Assembly: GCF_020829495.1 (NCBI RefSeq)
Contig: NZ_JAIVFQ010000001.1
Location: 1-64,000, forward strand
Source: Nostoc favosum CHAB5714
Lineage (GTDB): Bacteria; Cyanobacteriota; Cyanobacteriia; Cyanobacteriales; Nostocaceae
Direction: 5' to 3'
DNA: 64,000 bases
Shown here: one piece after another, positions 9,424-18,007 of the stretch
How positions within the stretch are numbered: the stretch's first letter is position 1
Layout: each line of letters starts with the position of its first letter
Program-made: the position numbers and the translations under genes
The notes under the pieces: model-generated
Told to the model about the DNA's origin: nothing
Database searches by the model: none
What the model saw: the letters and a program-made list of their open reading frames with translations, nothing else

Positions 9424-9852
9424 CTATATCCTTGGCGGTGATTCGTTTAAGACAAACCAGTACAACCCTAGCTGTCGCACTGCTTCACTGAATTGGGAAA
9501 AGTCTACTGGTTTACGAACATAGCTGTTGGCACCCAAGCTGTAACCATTGATTAAGTCTTGCTCCTCCTTGGACGAGGTGAGAATGACGATGGGAAGGAT
9601 TTTTGTCCTGTCGTCGGTTCGCAGGTGTCGTAAAACTTCCAGACCATCCATTTTAGGCAACTTCAAATCCAGGAGGATGAGATTTGGCATAACGCTCATG
9701 TCGCGATCGGCGTACACACCTTTACCAAAGAGATAATCTAGGGCTTCTGCTCCATCGCGTGCCACTATTACCTCGTTCATAATATTGTTTTTCTTGAGTG
9801 CGCGTAGGGTTAGCGCTTCATCATCAGGATTATCTTCTACAAGTAAAATCAT
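9424..9852 (-). CDS. Rcp1-like response regulator
   Basis: A 142-residue single-domain receiver. The acidic pocket (LLVEDNPDD), phospho-acceptor aspartate in [13 protein letters not shown] near residue 61, threonine in ILTSS and lysine in YVRKPVDF are all present. The NPDDE start and the length match Rcp1-type regulators, which in cyanobacteria pair with phytochrome-like or CHASE3 kinases. It lies 19 bases after the CHASE3 kinase gene, which is the probable cognate kinase, although I infer this from adjacency only. Confidence 0.92.
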   Translation of the reverse strand: MILLVEDNPDDEALTLRALKKNNIMNEVIVARDGAEALDYLFGKGVYADRDMSVMPNLILLDLKLPKMDGLEVLRHLRTDDRTKILPIVILTSSKEEQDLINGYSLGANSYVRKPVDFSQFSEAVRQLGLYWFVLNESPPRI

Positions 9853-9871
9853 GTTGTATGTTTTCCTCTAG

Positions 9872-11365
9872 TTAAAGGGTGAAGTAGAATGTTGCGCCTT
9901 GCTCTACTGCACTTTGGGCCCAGACACGGCCACCATGACGGTGGACAATGCGCTGCACAGTAGCTAGTCCGATGCCAGTGCCTTCAAACTCAGTCATGGC
10001 GTGCAGGCGCTGAAAAGCACCGAAGAGTTTCTCAACATAGGCCATATCAAAGCCTGTACCATCATCACGGACAAAATACACATGGGTGTCATCTTGCTGC
10101 AAAAGCCCAAATTCTATGCGTGCTTTTTGATTTTTTCCTGTAAACTTCCACGCATTACCCAGCAGGTTTTCTAGCACGATCCGTAAAAGATGAGTATCAC
10201 CATTGGCAACCAATCCCGGTGTAATGACAAACTCTACTTGGCGTTCTGGTTGTGTTTTGTGCAACTCACTTGCGATCGCCTCCACCAGTCCGCTCAGATC
10301 AACGTTTTCGCAACGCATCTCACTGCGCGTTAGTCGTGACAAATTCAGTAAATCGTCGATCAGTTGTGCCATTCGCTGGGTGGCTGCACGCACTCGCTGG
10401 AGGTAGTTTTGGCCTAGTGCGTCAAGGTTATCAGCATAATCTTCTAGTAGCGCTTGGCTAAAGCCGTCGATGCTCCGCAAGGGGGCCCGCAGGTCGTGAG
10501 ATACAGAATAACTAAATGCTTCCATCTCTTTATTAGTGGCTTCGAGTTGTGCTGTGCGTTCTGCTACTCGCTGCTCAAGCTCGACGTTCAGGCGCAGAAT
10601 CTCTGACTCTGCACTTTTACGCTCATTAATTTCAGTTTGCAATTCTTCGTTAGTGTTTCTAAGTTCGACAGTCCGTTTGTTAACCTCTATTTCTAACTCA
10701 TCACGAGCTTTTTGCAGAGAATTTTCCATCCGCTTGCGTTTGGCGAGTTCCTGATTGGTGATCATGGCTGCTAAACCGACGAGAATAGAAGCTATAATGC
10801 TGCCAAAAATAGTTAACAAAGTTGTTTGATGAGCGCTGGCGTTCGCCTCTATTGACCGCTGTTTCAACAATTCATTCTCTTCGTTCTCCATAGCTGTAGT
10901 CAGCATTCGGATGTCCTCCATGATCTGCTGACCCTGATCTGTCTGAACTATTTCCAGCGCGGACTCTAAATTTTTGCTCCTGGCGTTAATCGCCTCTTCC
11001 ATCAAAACTAGTTTTTTGGCAATCATGGGTTCAAGGCGATCAAGCCGCCCCTGTTGATTGGGGTTATCCGCAATCAATTGGCGCAGAGCCTTAAGTTTCT
11101 GAACAATCTCGTCAGTTACAGTGCGATACGGTTCTAGATACCGTTCTTTGCCCGTGAGAAGATAGCCCCGTTGTCCAGTCTCTGCATCTTTGATTTGTGA
11201 CATTACTTCTTTAGTCTTTTCCAGCACCTCGCGTGTATGTGTGACCCACTGAGCGTTTTCTCTATACTGAAGCAAACTCAGATACGAGACGACGCCAACA
11301 CCAGCCATGATTGCCACTGCTATTACAAAACTGCCCGTATTCTTTTTGTAAATAGCCCATTTCAT
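9872..11365 (-). CDS. CHASE3-domain sensor histidine kinase
   Basis: A 497-residue membrane histidine kinase. An N-terminal transmembrane helix (residues about 12-32) is followed by a CHASE3 extracytoplasmic sensor (about 40-180) with the family motif [13 protein letters not shown] near residue 57, a second transmembrane helix (about 180-203), a long coiled coil (205-280), the HisKA box [16 protein letters not shown] near residue 288 and HATPase boxes [17 protein letters not shown] and [12 protein letters not shown]. The kinase domain resembles that of cyanobacterial phytochromes, which use Rcp-type regulators. It is the first gene of the leftward signalling run, so the promoter lies in the 11.4-12.1 kb spacer. 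Confidence 0.93.
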   Translation of the reverse strand: MKWAIYKKNTGSFVIAVAIMAGVGVVSYLSLLQYRENAQWVTHTREVLEKTKEVMSQIKDAETGQRGYLLTGKERYLEPYRTVTDEIVQKLKALRQLIADNPNQQGRLDRLEPMIAKKLVLMEEAINARSKNLESALEIVQTDQGQQIMEDIRMLTTAMENEENELLKQRSIEANASAHQTTLLTIFGSIIASILVGLAAMITNQELAKRKRMENSLQKARDELEIEVNKRTVELRNTNEELQTEINERKSAESEILRLNVELEQRVAERTAQLEATNKEMEAFSYSVSHDLRAPLRSIDGFSQALLEDYADNLDALGQNYLQRVRAATQRMAQLIDDLLNLSRLTRSEMRCENVDLSGLVEAIASELHKTQPERQVEFVITPGLVANGDTHLLRIVLENLLGNAWKFTGKNQKARIEFGLLQQDDTHVYFVRDDGTGFDMAYVEKLFGAFQRLHAMTEFEGTGIGLATVQRIVHRHGGRVWAQSAVEQGATFYFTL

Positions 11366-12163
11366 TTTTTACCTTCCTAGTTGAAAAAGTAGCCGCTGAC
11401 TAAATTGGTAAAAACGGTGAGCCAGCGCTGTAGACGGGTAACATAACAGCCCATTAGTGCAGCGTTAGCGACCTGAGAAGAGCCGTACTCCTACGGAGAA
11501 GCAAGCTACGCGTTAGCGTCTTCATACCGCACAGAAGGAAAAGGGTGACTAGCAGCCCCAGTCCAAGCAGCTATATCTTCGTTCCACCAAACAAGACCGA
11601 TGAAAAAATTGGCTTGCTGAATAAGAAGTATGAATTTGATTTTGTTTAATATCAAAACCCATATATAGACGAGATATATGGGTTTTGATATTTGAATTCA
11701 TACTTGAAATCAGTAATGCCAAAAGTTTTTCACGATACTACTCGTCATAGTCGTGCTAACTGATACCAAGTTTCTTAACTTTTAGAGCAATTTGGCTCTT
11801 ATAAAGGATATCTATATTAGTTAATTATTGTGAGCGTATATTTTCTGACTCATAAAAAGGCAAATAATAAATTTTGTTTAATTATTCAGTATATTTCCCA
11901 AGCTATTTTCAAGAGATTTTCGCTTGCATAAATTATGTAAATATGCTATAAAAATTCAGCAATTACACTTAAAAAGCTTTGCTAGTATTAACTTTATATT
12001 AACTTGACTTATTGACTGGGTAGACTAGATAGAGACTTGACACTCCCTGCCTCCCCTGCTTTCTTCAGTCAGTGACGCTTCGGAATTGCTGGAATAAAGT
12101 AAAAATAATCGGGCATGGGGATAATTAACTCATGCAACTAACTCAAGGCAAGGTAAAGTACCC
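11366..12163. other. Divergent promoter region, no gene seen
   Basis: About 800 bases between the leftward kinase operon and the rightward TPR gene. It contains a degenerate interspersed repeat (CTACGCGTTAGCGTCTTC near 11504), a long inverted repeat at 11628-11703, and AT-rich DNA at 11800-12000. Promoters for both directions are expected here but I cannot place them. Confidence 0.6.
11628..11703. repeat. Long inverted repeat (hairpin element)
   Basis: Perfect 18-base arms (11649-11666 and 11674-11691; ATATCAAAACCCATATAT and its complement) around a 7-base loop, extended outward by AGTATGAATT / AATTCATACT. The cruciform-capable structure looks like a miniature mobile element or a strong hairpin upstream of the kinase operon. 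Confidence 0.7.
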
Positions 12164-13393
12164 ATGCTCAGGCGCTTAATTTTGATTGTTACTGCCGCTA
12201 TACTCTTTAGCAGTTCCTTGACCGTGGCAGAAACTAAAAAGCCTAAACCACTGGATAAATTTCCTCCTAGTCCCCTAGAAATTACCACACCCGATCCACT
12301 GCTACCACGTTTGCCCAAGGATAAACAGCCGTTAACTCTCCAAGAACAGCAAAAATTAGAACCAGCGCTGGATGCCTTAAATCAAGAAGCAGCAGCGAAA
12401 CTGCAAGCAGGAGACCAGGTGGCGGCGTTTGAAATTTGGAACCGGGAACTTCGTTTGCGGCGCTTTTTAGGTTCATTAGCAGAGGTGCAAGCACTATCAC
12501 GAGTCGGAGCGATCGCCTGGAAGCAAAATGATGGACAAGAAGTAAAATATATTACGCAGCGATTGCAAGCAATTCAAAAGCAGGGACAATCTCAGAAAAC
12601 AACCGCCCAAATTGATCTAGAATTGTGGCGATCGCTAGGTCAAGCTTATCAAAATGTGCGATCGCCTAAACTAGCTGTGGAAGCTTACGACCAAGTTTTG
12701 TTAGTGGTACGAGAGCAAAAAAATACAACAGCAGTAGTAGAAACCCTCAAGACAATTGGGGAACTACATTTGAGTTGGTTTGATTATCCCAAAGCTGCGC
12801 CAATCTACGAGGAATTGTTGGCTTTAGCTACATCCCAAGGCGTTGGTGTAAACGAGGTAACATATCTGCAATGGCTAGCTTACATTTACGAGCAAATAAA
12901 ACAACCGCAGCAGTCATTGAATGTACTTAATAAATTAGCAGAAATTTACGTTAGTGAAAATAATCTTACTGAAATACCAGAATTAAAGCTAGCGATCGCT
13001 TCAAATTACGAATCTCTAGCAAAGGAAGATCCTAACTTACTGCTAGAGGCTTTTAAAAATTATCAAGAAGCTTATACCACTGCTTGGCAATTAAAGGAGT
13101 ACGTTCGTGCTGGTGAAGCTTTGCAGAAGTTAATTGCGCTGTACCGTTCTCAAGGACAAACAGAGCAGGCTTTGCAGGCTAGCGAAATTCTTGTAGAGAC
13201 ACAGACGCAAGCCGCCAACTTTTACGGATTGATGCAAGCTTATGACCAAATTGGGCAATTGTATCTAGAACGTAAACAGTTTCCTCAAGCATTAACAGCT
13301 TTTCAAAAAGGATTAGAAATAGCGCAACAACTCAAACATGAGGAAGCATACTTTACTGGGCAAATTAAAAAAGTCTCGAAAGCAAATTTGTAG
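12164..13393 (+). CDS. Secreted or periplasmic TPR-repeat protein
   Basis: A 409-residue protein with a typical Sec signal peptide (MLRRLILIVTAAILFSSSLTVAE, cleavage expected after about residue 22). A proline-rich stretch (residues 30-55) precedes helical repeats with tetratricopeptide spacing from about residue 70 to the end, for example LGQAYQNVRSPKLAVEAYDQ, LHLSWFDYPKAAPIYEELLA and LYLERKQFPQALTAFQKGL. TPR proteins act as protein-binding scaffolds; the partner is unknown. The gene stands alone, convergent with the MarR gene. Confidence 0.85.
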   Translation: MLRRLILIVTAAILFSSSLTVAETKKPKPLDKFPPSPLEITTPDPLLPRLPKDKQPLTLQEQQKLEPALDALNQEAAAKLQAGDQVAAFEIWNRELRLRRFLGSLAEVQALSRVGAIAWKQNDGQEVKYITQRLQAIQKQGQSQKTTAQIDLELWRSLGQAYQNVRSPKLAVEAYDQVLLVVREQKNTTAVVETLKTIGELHLSWFDYPKAAPIYEELLALATSQGVGVNEVTYLQWLAYIYEQIKQPQQSLNVLNKLAEIYVSENNLTEIPELKLAIASNYESLAKEDPNLLLEAFKNYQEAYTTAWQLKEYVRAGEALQKLIALYRSQGQTEQALQASEILVETQTQAANFYGLMQAYDQIGQLYLERKQFPQALTAFQKGLEIAQQLKHEEAYFTGQIKKVSKANL

Positions 13394-13616
13394 CTTATAT
13401 TGCCCCTGACTTGATTACTGGGGTCAATCTAAAATCTAAAAGTGGGAGATAATTGTAGAGAAACTGCGATTCAACCCTTTAGGAATTGACCCCGAAATGT
13501 TGGATTAGGAAACATTTTCGTCTACAAAAAAATTTTTCTTTCCTTAGTATGCGTATTATTATCTCAAAATAAATCTTTACATCACTTCCCCCGGTCGGGT
13601 GATTATGGCATTATCT

Positions 13617-14084
13617 TTAGGAGAGGTTAGCGATCGCCCGATTCAAGATTTGGGAAAATAGTTCTCGATCAGCAAAGGAAATGCCGTCCATCGCTTCATC
13701 ACGCACGGCTGCGGCGATTGGAGGTAAAACAGCTTCTAGTTCCTTACCTGCATCCGTAAGCCAGATTCGCCAGATGCGGCGATCGTAAGTGTCGCGTTCT
13801 CGACGCACCAAGCCGCGTTCTTCCATCCGATCTAGTACGCCTGTCAAAGTCCCCCCCACTTGTTTGAGTTTGTCCCCAATACTAGAAGTAGGTAAACCAT
13901 CTTCTTGCCACAAACAGCACAACACCAGCCAGTGAAATGGCGTAAGTCCAAAGGGTTCTAGCCTCTCTGTAAACTTGCGACTGAGCAGTTGTGAGACTAA
14001 TTTGATTCTGTAACCCAAATTGTATGGTGCCAGATTTTGCTGCCACGAATCTAAAGCTGGGGATTGATTAGATGTAGAAACCAT
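13617..14084 (-). CDS. MarR family transcriptional regulator
   Basis: A 155-residue winged-helix regulator. The recognition region LTPFHWLVLCCL...TSSIGDKLKQVGGTLTGVLDRME near residues 45-90 and the wing RDTYDRRIWRIWLTDAGKELE near residues 97-117 (the DxR...LTxxG signature) are typical of MarR. Such dimeric repressors usually respond to phenolics, oxidants or drugs and often control neighbouring genes. The glycosyltransferase gene upstream lies in the same direction, 73 bases away, and is a possible co-transcribed neighbour rather than a proven target. Confidence 0.9.
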   Translation of the reverse strand: MVSTSNQSPALDSWQQNLAPYNLGYRIKLVSQLLSRKFTERLEPFGLTPFHWLVLCCLWQEDGLPTSSIGDKLKQVGGTLTGVLDRMEERGLVRRERDTYDRRIWRIWLTDAGKELEAVLPPIAAAVRDEAMDGISFADRELFSQILNRAIANLS

Positions 14085-14157
14085 TTAGCAAAATACTTAG
14101 TGTACGTACTATTATAACTAGATTAGTTTTTTTAGCAATAGTTGCTTGGCATCTGTC

Positions 14158-15816
14158 TTAGGGAAGAAATTGAATCAACTGGTACTCTTTGACAGTGCCG
14201 ATAATGCGGTGAGGTCGAGATAATTTAGAGGACTGGTCTGCATATATCCAAGCATAGCTTAAAGCAGGTATTTGGGAAATAGAGGCTACTTTTTGGGGGT
14301 GAATAGAAAGATAGAAATTAAGCAATACTTGGGTTTTCTGGTCTATTTGTACATAGTAGGTAGGATGAGATTGAAGAATTGGGGCGATCGCACTTTGTTG
14401 TAAGAAAGATTTCAAAACAGGGTTATAGTCACTTAAAAGCCCTATGCTACCCGTCATCGCCAAAGCCAGCCAACAGGGAATTAACCAACCTGCAATCCAA
14501 TAACGCGCTGTGAGAAACTTCTTGCCAAAGTGGTAACGACTAATCCACACCAGAGGTAAAATTAACCAACCCAAGCCCATAGCCAAGCCAATAGTTGCAT
14601 AATTGCGGATGTCAGAACCACCCCAACTAAAAACACCAATACTCACTATTACAAGTAAAACACCGAATCCACCAAAGCCATAACTGAGATTTCGGGGAAG
14701 ATTCTTTTTTGCAAAAAGGCTTAATATATTTATTTTACCTTTTTGAAAAGGTAAATGGGGGGGAATTCCTCTCTCGTAAATACTACCTAACCAGTTTAAA
14801 CCCACAGATGCAAACAAAGCTATAAACGGATAAAGGCAAAGACTATAGTGAGGGAGACGAGTGCTAAAAAGACTAAGTTCACAAAATAGGACAAGTGGAA
14901 AGCCAACTAATATTAACTGATAACGATAAATAGGACGACGGACAGTCAAAAACAAACCTAAAAGTCCGAAAAAAGCCCAAGGAAATGCTTTTAAAAGAAT
15001 ATTCCATAAATAAAACAGCCGATCATTTTTATCATTATTTTCAGAACCTAGCTGCACAACAAACTTCAGCAACTCCTGAAAACTCTGATTTCCGTAGTGC
15101 TGCCAGCTTAACCACAGCCAAACACAGGTAGGTATTAAACCTACGAAAAAGCCTAAATATAAAATTGGGTTAGTAAGATGATAATGACGGCGGTGTTCCC
15201 AAATTAAATAAGGGAATAAAGCTACAATTGGCAAAAAAATCATAAAGCTTCTGACTAAGAAACCTAAACCTAAACTGAAACCAGCTATAAAACTCCAAAA
15301 ATATCGATATTTAGGATGTAATTCCGTTTTTATTAAAGACCAAATAGCTAAAAGTACTAAGAGAACCATCGGGACATCAGGTGTACTTAAGCGAGAGTAT
15401 TGCAGCCAGAGAAATTCCACACTTAAAATTGCAGCAGCAAGCCTTGCTAATTTTTTGCCTAGCATACTTTTGCCGATTTCATACACCAGCCATAAGCTAA
15501 AAATGCTAGCAATCATACTAGGAAGACGCGCACTAGTATCACTCATACCAAACAGCTTGTAGAAACTGGCAATTATCCAATAAGGGCCAGGGGTTTTATG
15601 ATGTGCATTTTGCCAAGGAGTTATCCAATTACCAGAATCAAACATCAGACGCGCACGCGATGCATAAAGCGCTTCATCATGTGCCATTAGGCTATTGTGC
15701 CCAGAAGTAAATAATAATAAGGGCAGTATCCAAACTAACAAACTAACATAGGGTAATGATGCTACTAGGCGGATTTGTCGCCAAATATGCTGCAACAAGT
15801 GTAGTTTATATAACAT
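14158..15816 (-). CDS. Membrane glycosyltransferase, ArnT/PMT type (GT39/GT83)
   Basis: A 552-residue polytopic membrane protein with about eleven or twelve transmembrane helices. The first luminal or periplasmic loop has the acidic motif MAHDEALYASRAR near residue 45 and PGPYWIIASFYKLFG near residue 83, both hallmarks of the PMT_2/ArnT superfamily that transfers sugars from polyprenyl-phosphate donors to lipids or proteins. The acceptor is not predictable. A basic cytoplasmic loop near residue 360 (PFQKGKINILS...KKNLPRN) separates the catalytic helices from the C-terminal domain. It lies just upstream of the MarR gene on the same strand. Confidence 0.87.
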   Translation of the reverse strand: MLYKLHLLQHIWRQIRLVASLPYVSLLVWILPLLLFTSGHNSLMAHDEALYASRARLMFDSGNWITPWQNAHHKTPGPYWIIASFYKLFGMSDTSARLPSMIASIFSLWLVYEIGKSMLGKKLARLAAAILSVEFLWLQYSRLSTPDVPMVLLVLLAIWSLIKTELHPKYRYFWSFIAGFSLGLGFLVRSFMIFLPIVALFPYLIWEHRRHYHLTNPILYLGFFVGLIPTCVWLWLSWQHYGNQSFQELLKFVVQLGSENNDKNDRLFYLWNILLKAFPWAFFGLLGLFLTVRRPIYRYQLILVGFPLVLFCELSLFSTRLPHYSLCLYPFIALFASVGLNWLGSIYERGIPPHLPFQKGKINILSLFAKKNLPRNLSYGFGGFGVLLVIVSIGVFSWGGSDIRNYATIGLAMGLGWLILPLVWISRYHFGKKFLTARYWIAGWLIPCWLALAMTGSIGLLSDYNPVLKSFLQQSAIAPILQSHPTYYVQIDQKTQVLLNFYLSIHPQKVASISQIPALSYAWIYADQSSKLSRPHRIIGTVKEYQLIQFLP

Positions 15817-15954
15817 TGAATTGATAAAAATCGAATGCTGCTATTTAGACTCGTTTTTGTGTCCTGCTGTTATTAAAATATGTTACATAGTGTTTGTTAA
15901 AAAATATCTGAAATTGCAGTAATTTTCGGAAAAAGTCCTCCAAAACAGAGATTT

Positions 15955-16599
15955 ATGCAGTTAAGACCGAATCAACGCCTGAAATTAGACGACACAGACG
16001 ATAAGCTGTTCTATGCTTATCCGCGCTTTGTTACCCATGTCGATGAAGGATTTATTCAACAGCTAACGGATTTATATAGCGATCGCCTCAAACCCAACAC
16101 CCGTATTTTTGATATGATGAGCAGCTGGGTATCTCATCTGCCAGAAGAAATGGAGTTTGCCCATGTGGAGGGACACGGACTCAACGGTGAAGAACTAGCA
16201 CGAAATCCCCGCTTAAATCATTACTTTGTGCAAAATCTTAACGAAAATCCGCAGCTACCTTTACCAGATGAAGATTTTGATGCTGTTCTCAATTGCGTAT
16301 CTGTGCAGTATGTGCAATATCCAGAAGCAGTATTTTCTGAAATTTACCGCATCCTGAAACCCGGCGGTGTGGCAATTATCAGCTTTTCTAACCGGATGTT
16401 TTTTGAAAAAGCGATTCAAGGTTGGCGTGAGGCTTCAGAAGCACAGCGAGTAGAATTAGTCAAAGCTTACTTCGCGTCAGTCCCAGGATTTACAACCGCA
16501 GAAGTTATAGCTCATAAGTCCACATTACCGAATTTATTACAGTGGTTGGGTGCAGCTGGAGGAGATCCGTTTTATGCTGTTATAGCTTACCGTAGTTAA
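15955..16599 (+). CDS. Class I SAM-dependent methyltransferase
   Basis: A 214-residue methyltransferase-fold protein. The motif I region is atypical (RIFDMMSSWVSHLP near residue 52, without the usual glycine-rich loop), but the post-I acidic HVEGHGLNGEEL near 73, LPDEDFDAVLNCVSVQYV (motif IV-like, residues about 100-117) and the post-motif YRILKPGGVAIISFSN (about 132-147) are clear Methyltransf_11 features. The substrate is unknown. The gene is followed immediately by a 169-base mobile-type repeat flanked by a 9-base direct duplication. Confidence 0.85.
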   Translation: MQLRPNQRLKLDDTDDKLFYAYPRFVTHVDEGFIQQLTDLYSDRLKPNTRIFDMMSSWVSHLPEEMEFAHVEGHGLNGEELARNPRLNHYFVQNLNENPQLPLPDEDFDAVLNCVSVQYVQYPEAVFSEIYRILKPGGVAIISFSNRMFFEKAIQGWREASEAQRVELVKAYFASVPGFTTAEVIAHKSTLPNLLQWLGAAGGDPFYAVIAYRS

Positions 16600-16604
16600 A
16601 TTCA

Positions 16605-16791
16605 CTAGCACAGTAGGGCTATTTCATTCTATACATAAACCGCCCATAACTAAAGTTCTTTGGCTTTTAGCTAAAGTCCGTTAAAACGGACTAGAACCTT
16701 TTCTCAGTCATCTTTAGATGACTTTCGCTATTAGACTCAGAATTCATTCTGAGGCGGGCTAGATGAGAATGAAATAGCCCTGCTAGCACAG
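16605..16791. mobile_element. Structured inverted-repeat element with 9-base target duplication
   Basis: The element spans 16614-16782 (169 bases). Its ends are TAGGGCTATTTCATTCT and the inverted CAGGGCTATTTCATTCT (16 of 17 matching). The flanks at 16605-16613 and 16783-16791 are identical (CTAGCACAG), which indicates a target-site duplication. Internal hairpins (AAAGTCCGTT/AACGGACT, CAGAATTCATTCTG) are present. There is no coding capacity, so it is a MITE-like non-autonomous element. A structural relative lies at 55021-55188. Confidence 0.8.
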
Positions 16792-16882
16792 CACGGCGTA
16801 AATCCAGCTATTATCTCAAAGACAAGGGGTAAAATCCCCTTGTTAAAAACCCTTGTTATTTGTATATAGATAATTTGTGTAA

Positions 16883-17029
16883 ATGAATTATTGGCTAATG
16901 AAATCAGAACCAGAAGCTTATAGTATTGCTGACCTTCAACAGCATTGCAACAGGCGTGAGGTACAGATAATCGTAGGGGCACAACATGTTGTGCCCCTAC
17001 CCGTGTACTTCATTTACCTGAATGTCTAA
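16883..17029 (+). pseudogene. Truncated EVE-domain protein gene
   Basis: The reading frame starts MNYWLMKSEPEAYSIADLQQ, which is the distinctive N-terminus of EVE (PUA-like) domain proteins (NYWLMKSEP..YSIDDL). After about 25 residues the match stops; the frame then runs through a perfect 28-base palindrome (16973-17000) and ends after 48 codons. A normal EVE protein has about 140-155 residues, so most of the gene is missing. EVE domains bind modified bases in nucleic acids. The break coincides with the palindromic insertion. Confidence 0.75.
16973..17000. repeat. Perfect 28-base palindromic repeat
   Basis: Perfect palindrome with arms GTAGGGGCACAACA and its complement. A related degenerate copy (GTAGGGGCACAAGGCCTTGCG) lies near 24292. 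It falls at the point where the EVE-domain frame loses homology. Confidence 0.85.
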
Positions 17030-17151
17030 GCTTTCACGCTGCTCTTTTAAATTGTTTTCCGAAGGATTTATGTTTTTATTACTATTCCGACTCATGCAAT
17101 CTGAAGCTGAGGTTATCTGGCTTTTAGACTAAAGTACTGTATCTCACTAAC

Positions 17152-17678
17152 TTACAATCTTCTGTATCCGATGGAAGTCATTTCCTGAACAAAATAAGCG
17201 TTGGGATACACCAGAATTGAACGAAGTCTAGGGAAGTATTGCCCACGTTCATTTAATAGGAGTAAACAGGCGATCGCAGCAAGGGTCAGTTTCATTTCCT
17301 CCGTAACCTGTAATCCTCTACAGCCAATAAATTGCTTTTCTCTTAATAATACTTGAATATGTCCCTGAAGTCGTCTAATTTCATCGGTAGAGAGACACAG
17401 ATAAATAGGAAGATTATTTTCAATAATGGCATTCCACAGTGGGGGGAAAGGACGGTGTTTGAGACGGTTTCTTCGCCTTTTTACTAAAACGGGATTGATT
17501 AAAATCCCAGTGATAATCCAATACAGTTCAGTTAAGCATTTCTTGCTTCTCTCTGTGTTCTCTGCGCCTCTGCGGTTCGTTAAAAAAATTGACTTTCACA
17601 GAGAGTTTTAGCCTTAACTGAACCGTATTGAGTGATAATCAGCCCAATGATGATAAAGACAACTATTGTTTGAATCAT
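17152..17678 (-). pseudogene. MtfA-like zinc peptidase gene, truncated and split by an insertion
   Basis: Read leftward, the frame starts MIQTIVVFIIIGLIIT (a membrane anchor), is interrupted by a 112-bp element, and resumes GILINPVLVKRRRNRLKHRP. It then gives PFPPLWNAIIENNLP, LQGHIQVLLREKQFIGCRGL, QVTEEMKLTLAAIACLLLL and RSILVYPNAYFV, which is the N-terminal half of the MtfA/DUF980 peptidase family. Removing the element plus one 10-base duplication restores a continuous frame. The frame then ends at a TAA (17152-17154), well before the family's HExxH zinc site. So it is broken twice: by insertion and by loss of the catalytic C-terminus. Confidence 0.85.
17509..17640. mobile_element. 112-bp MITE (CAATAC family) with 10-base target duplication
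   Basis: The element occupies 17519-17630. The left end CAATACAGTTCAGTTAAG and the inverted right end CAATACGGTTCAGTTAAG match at 17 of 18 positions. Both flanks are AGTGATAATC (17509-17518 and 17631-17640), an exact 10-base duplication. The interior carries the CTGCGGTTCGTTAAAAAAATT repeat common to several elements in this window. It has no coding capacity and needs a transposase in trans. Confidence 0.92.
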
Positions 17679-18007
17679 TGACTTATGAGCAGTTTACATA
17701 TTTAAGTTAGTGGTAAGTAAGTAGGCACAAATAATTAGATGATGGTGTAGGCTAACCCATCTTGAATTGTTGACGGTCGCAACCTACATTTAATTTTGAA
17801 TTGTTATAGGGCTTCTGGATTGAGTAGGTACAGAACCCCACCCCCAACCCCCTCCTCGCTTGCGGGGAGGGGGCTATGATGTAGCTTGCATGATTAGCAA
17901 ACGGTAATGATAGCGTTTCCATAACTCTGACTATCGCCACTATTTTAAAATACTTAAGCGATGCAATAACAATTTATAAAAACTATATTTACTGCTATAT
18001 ATCACTG

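Larger units (their letters stand above)
16600..18007. other. Gene-poor region of repeats and gene remnants
   Basis: About 1.4 kb with no intact gene. It holds, in order, a structured inverted-repeat element (16614-16782), an EVE-domain gene start cut short (16883-17029), an mtfA-like pseudogene on the minus strand (17152-17678) split by a 112-bp element, and a GC-rich hairpin repeat at about 17826-17872. Confidence 0.8.

Noticed and set aside
17426..17611. Rightward 61-residue reading frame
   Set aside because: It runs antisense through the mtfA-like pseudogene and the MITE; its composition is that of the repeat.
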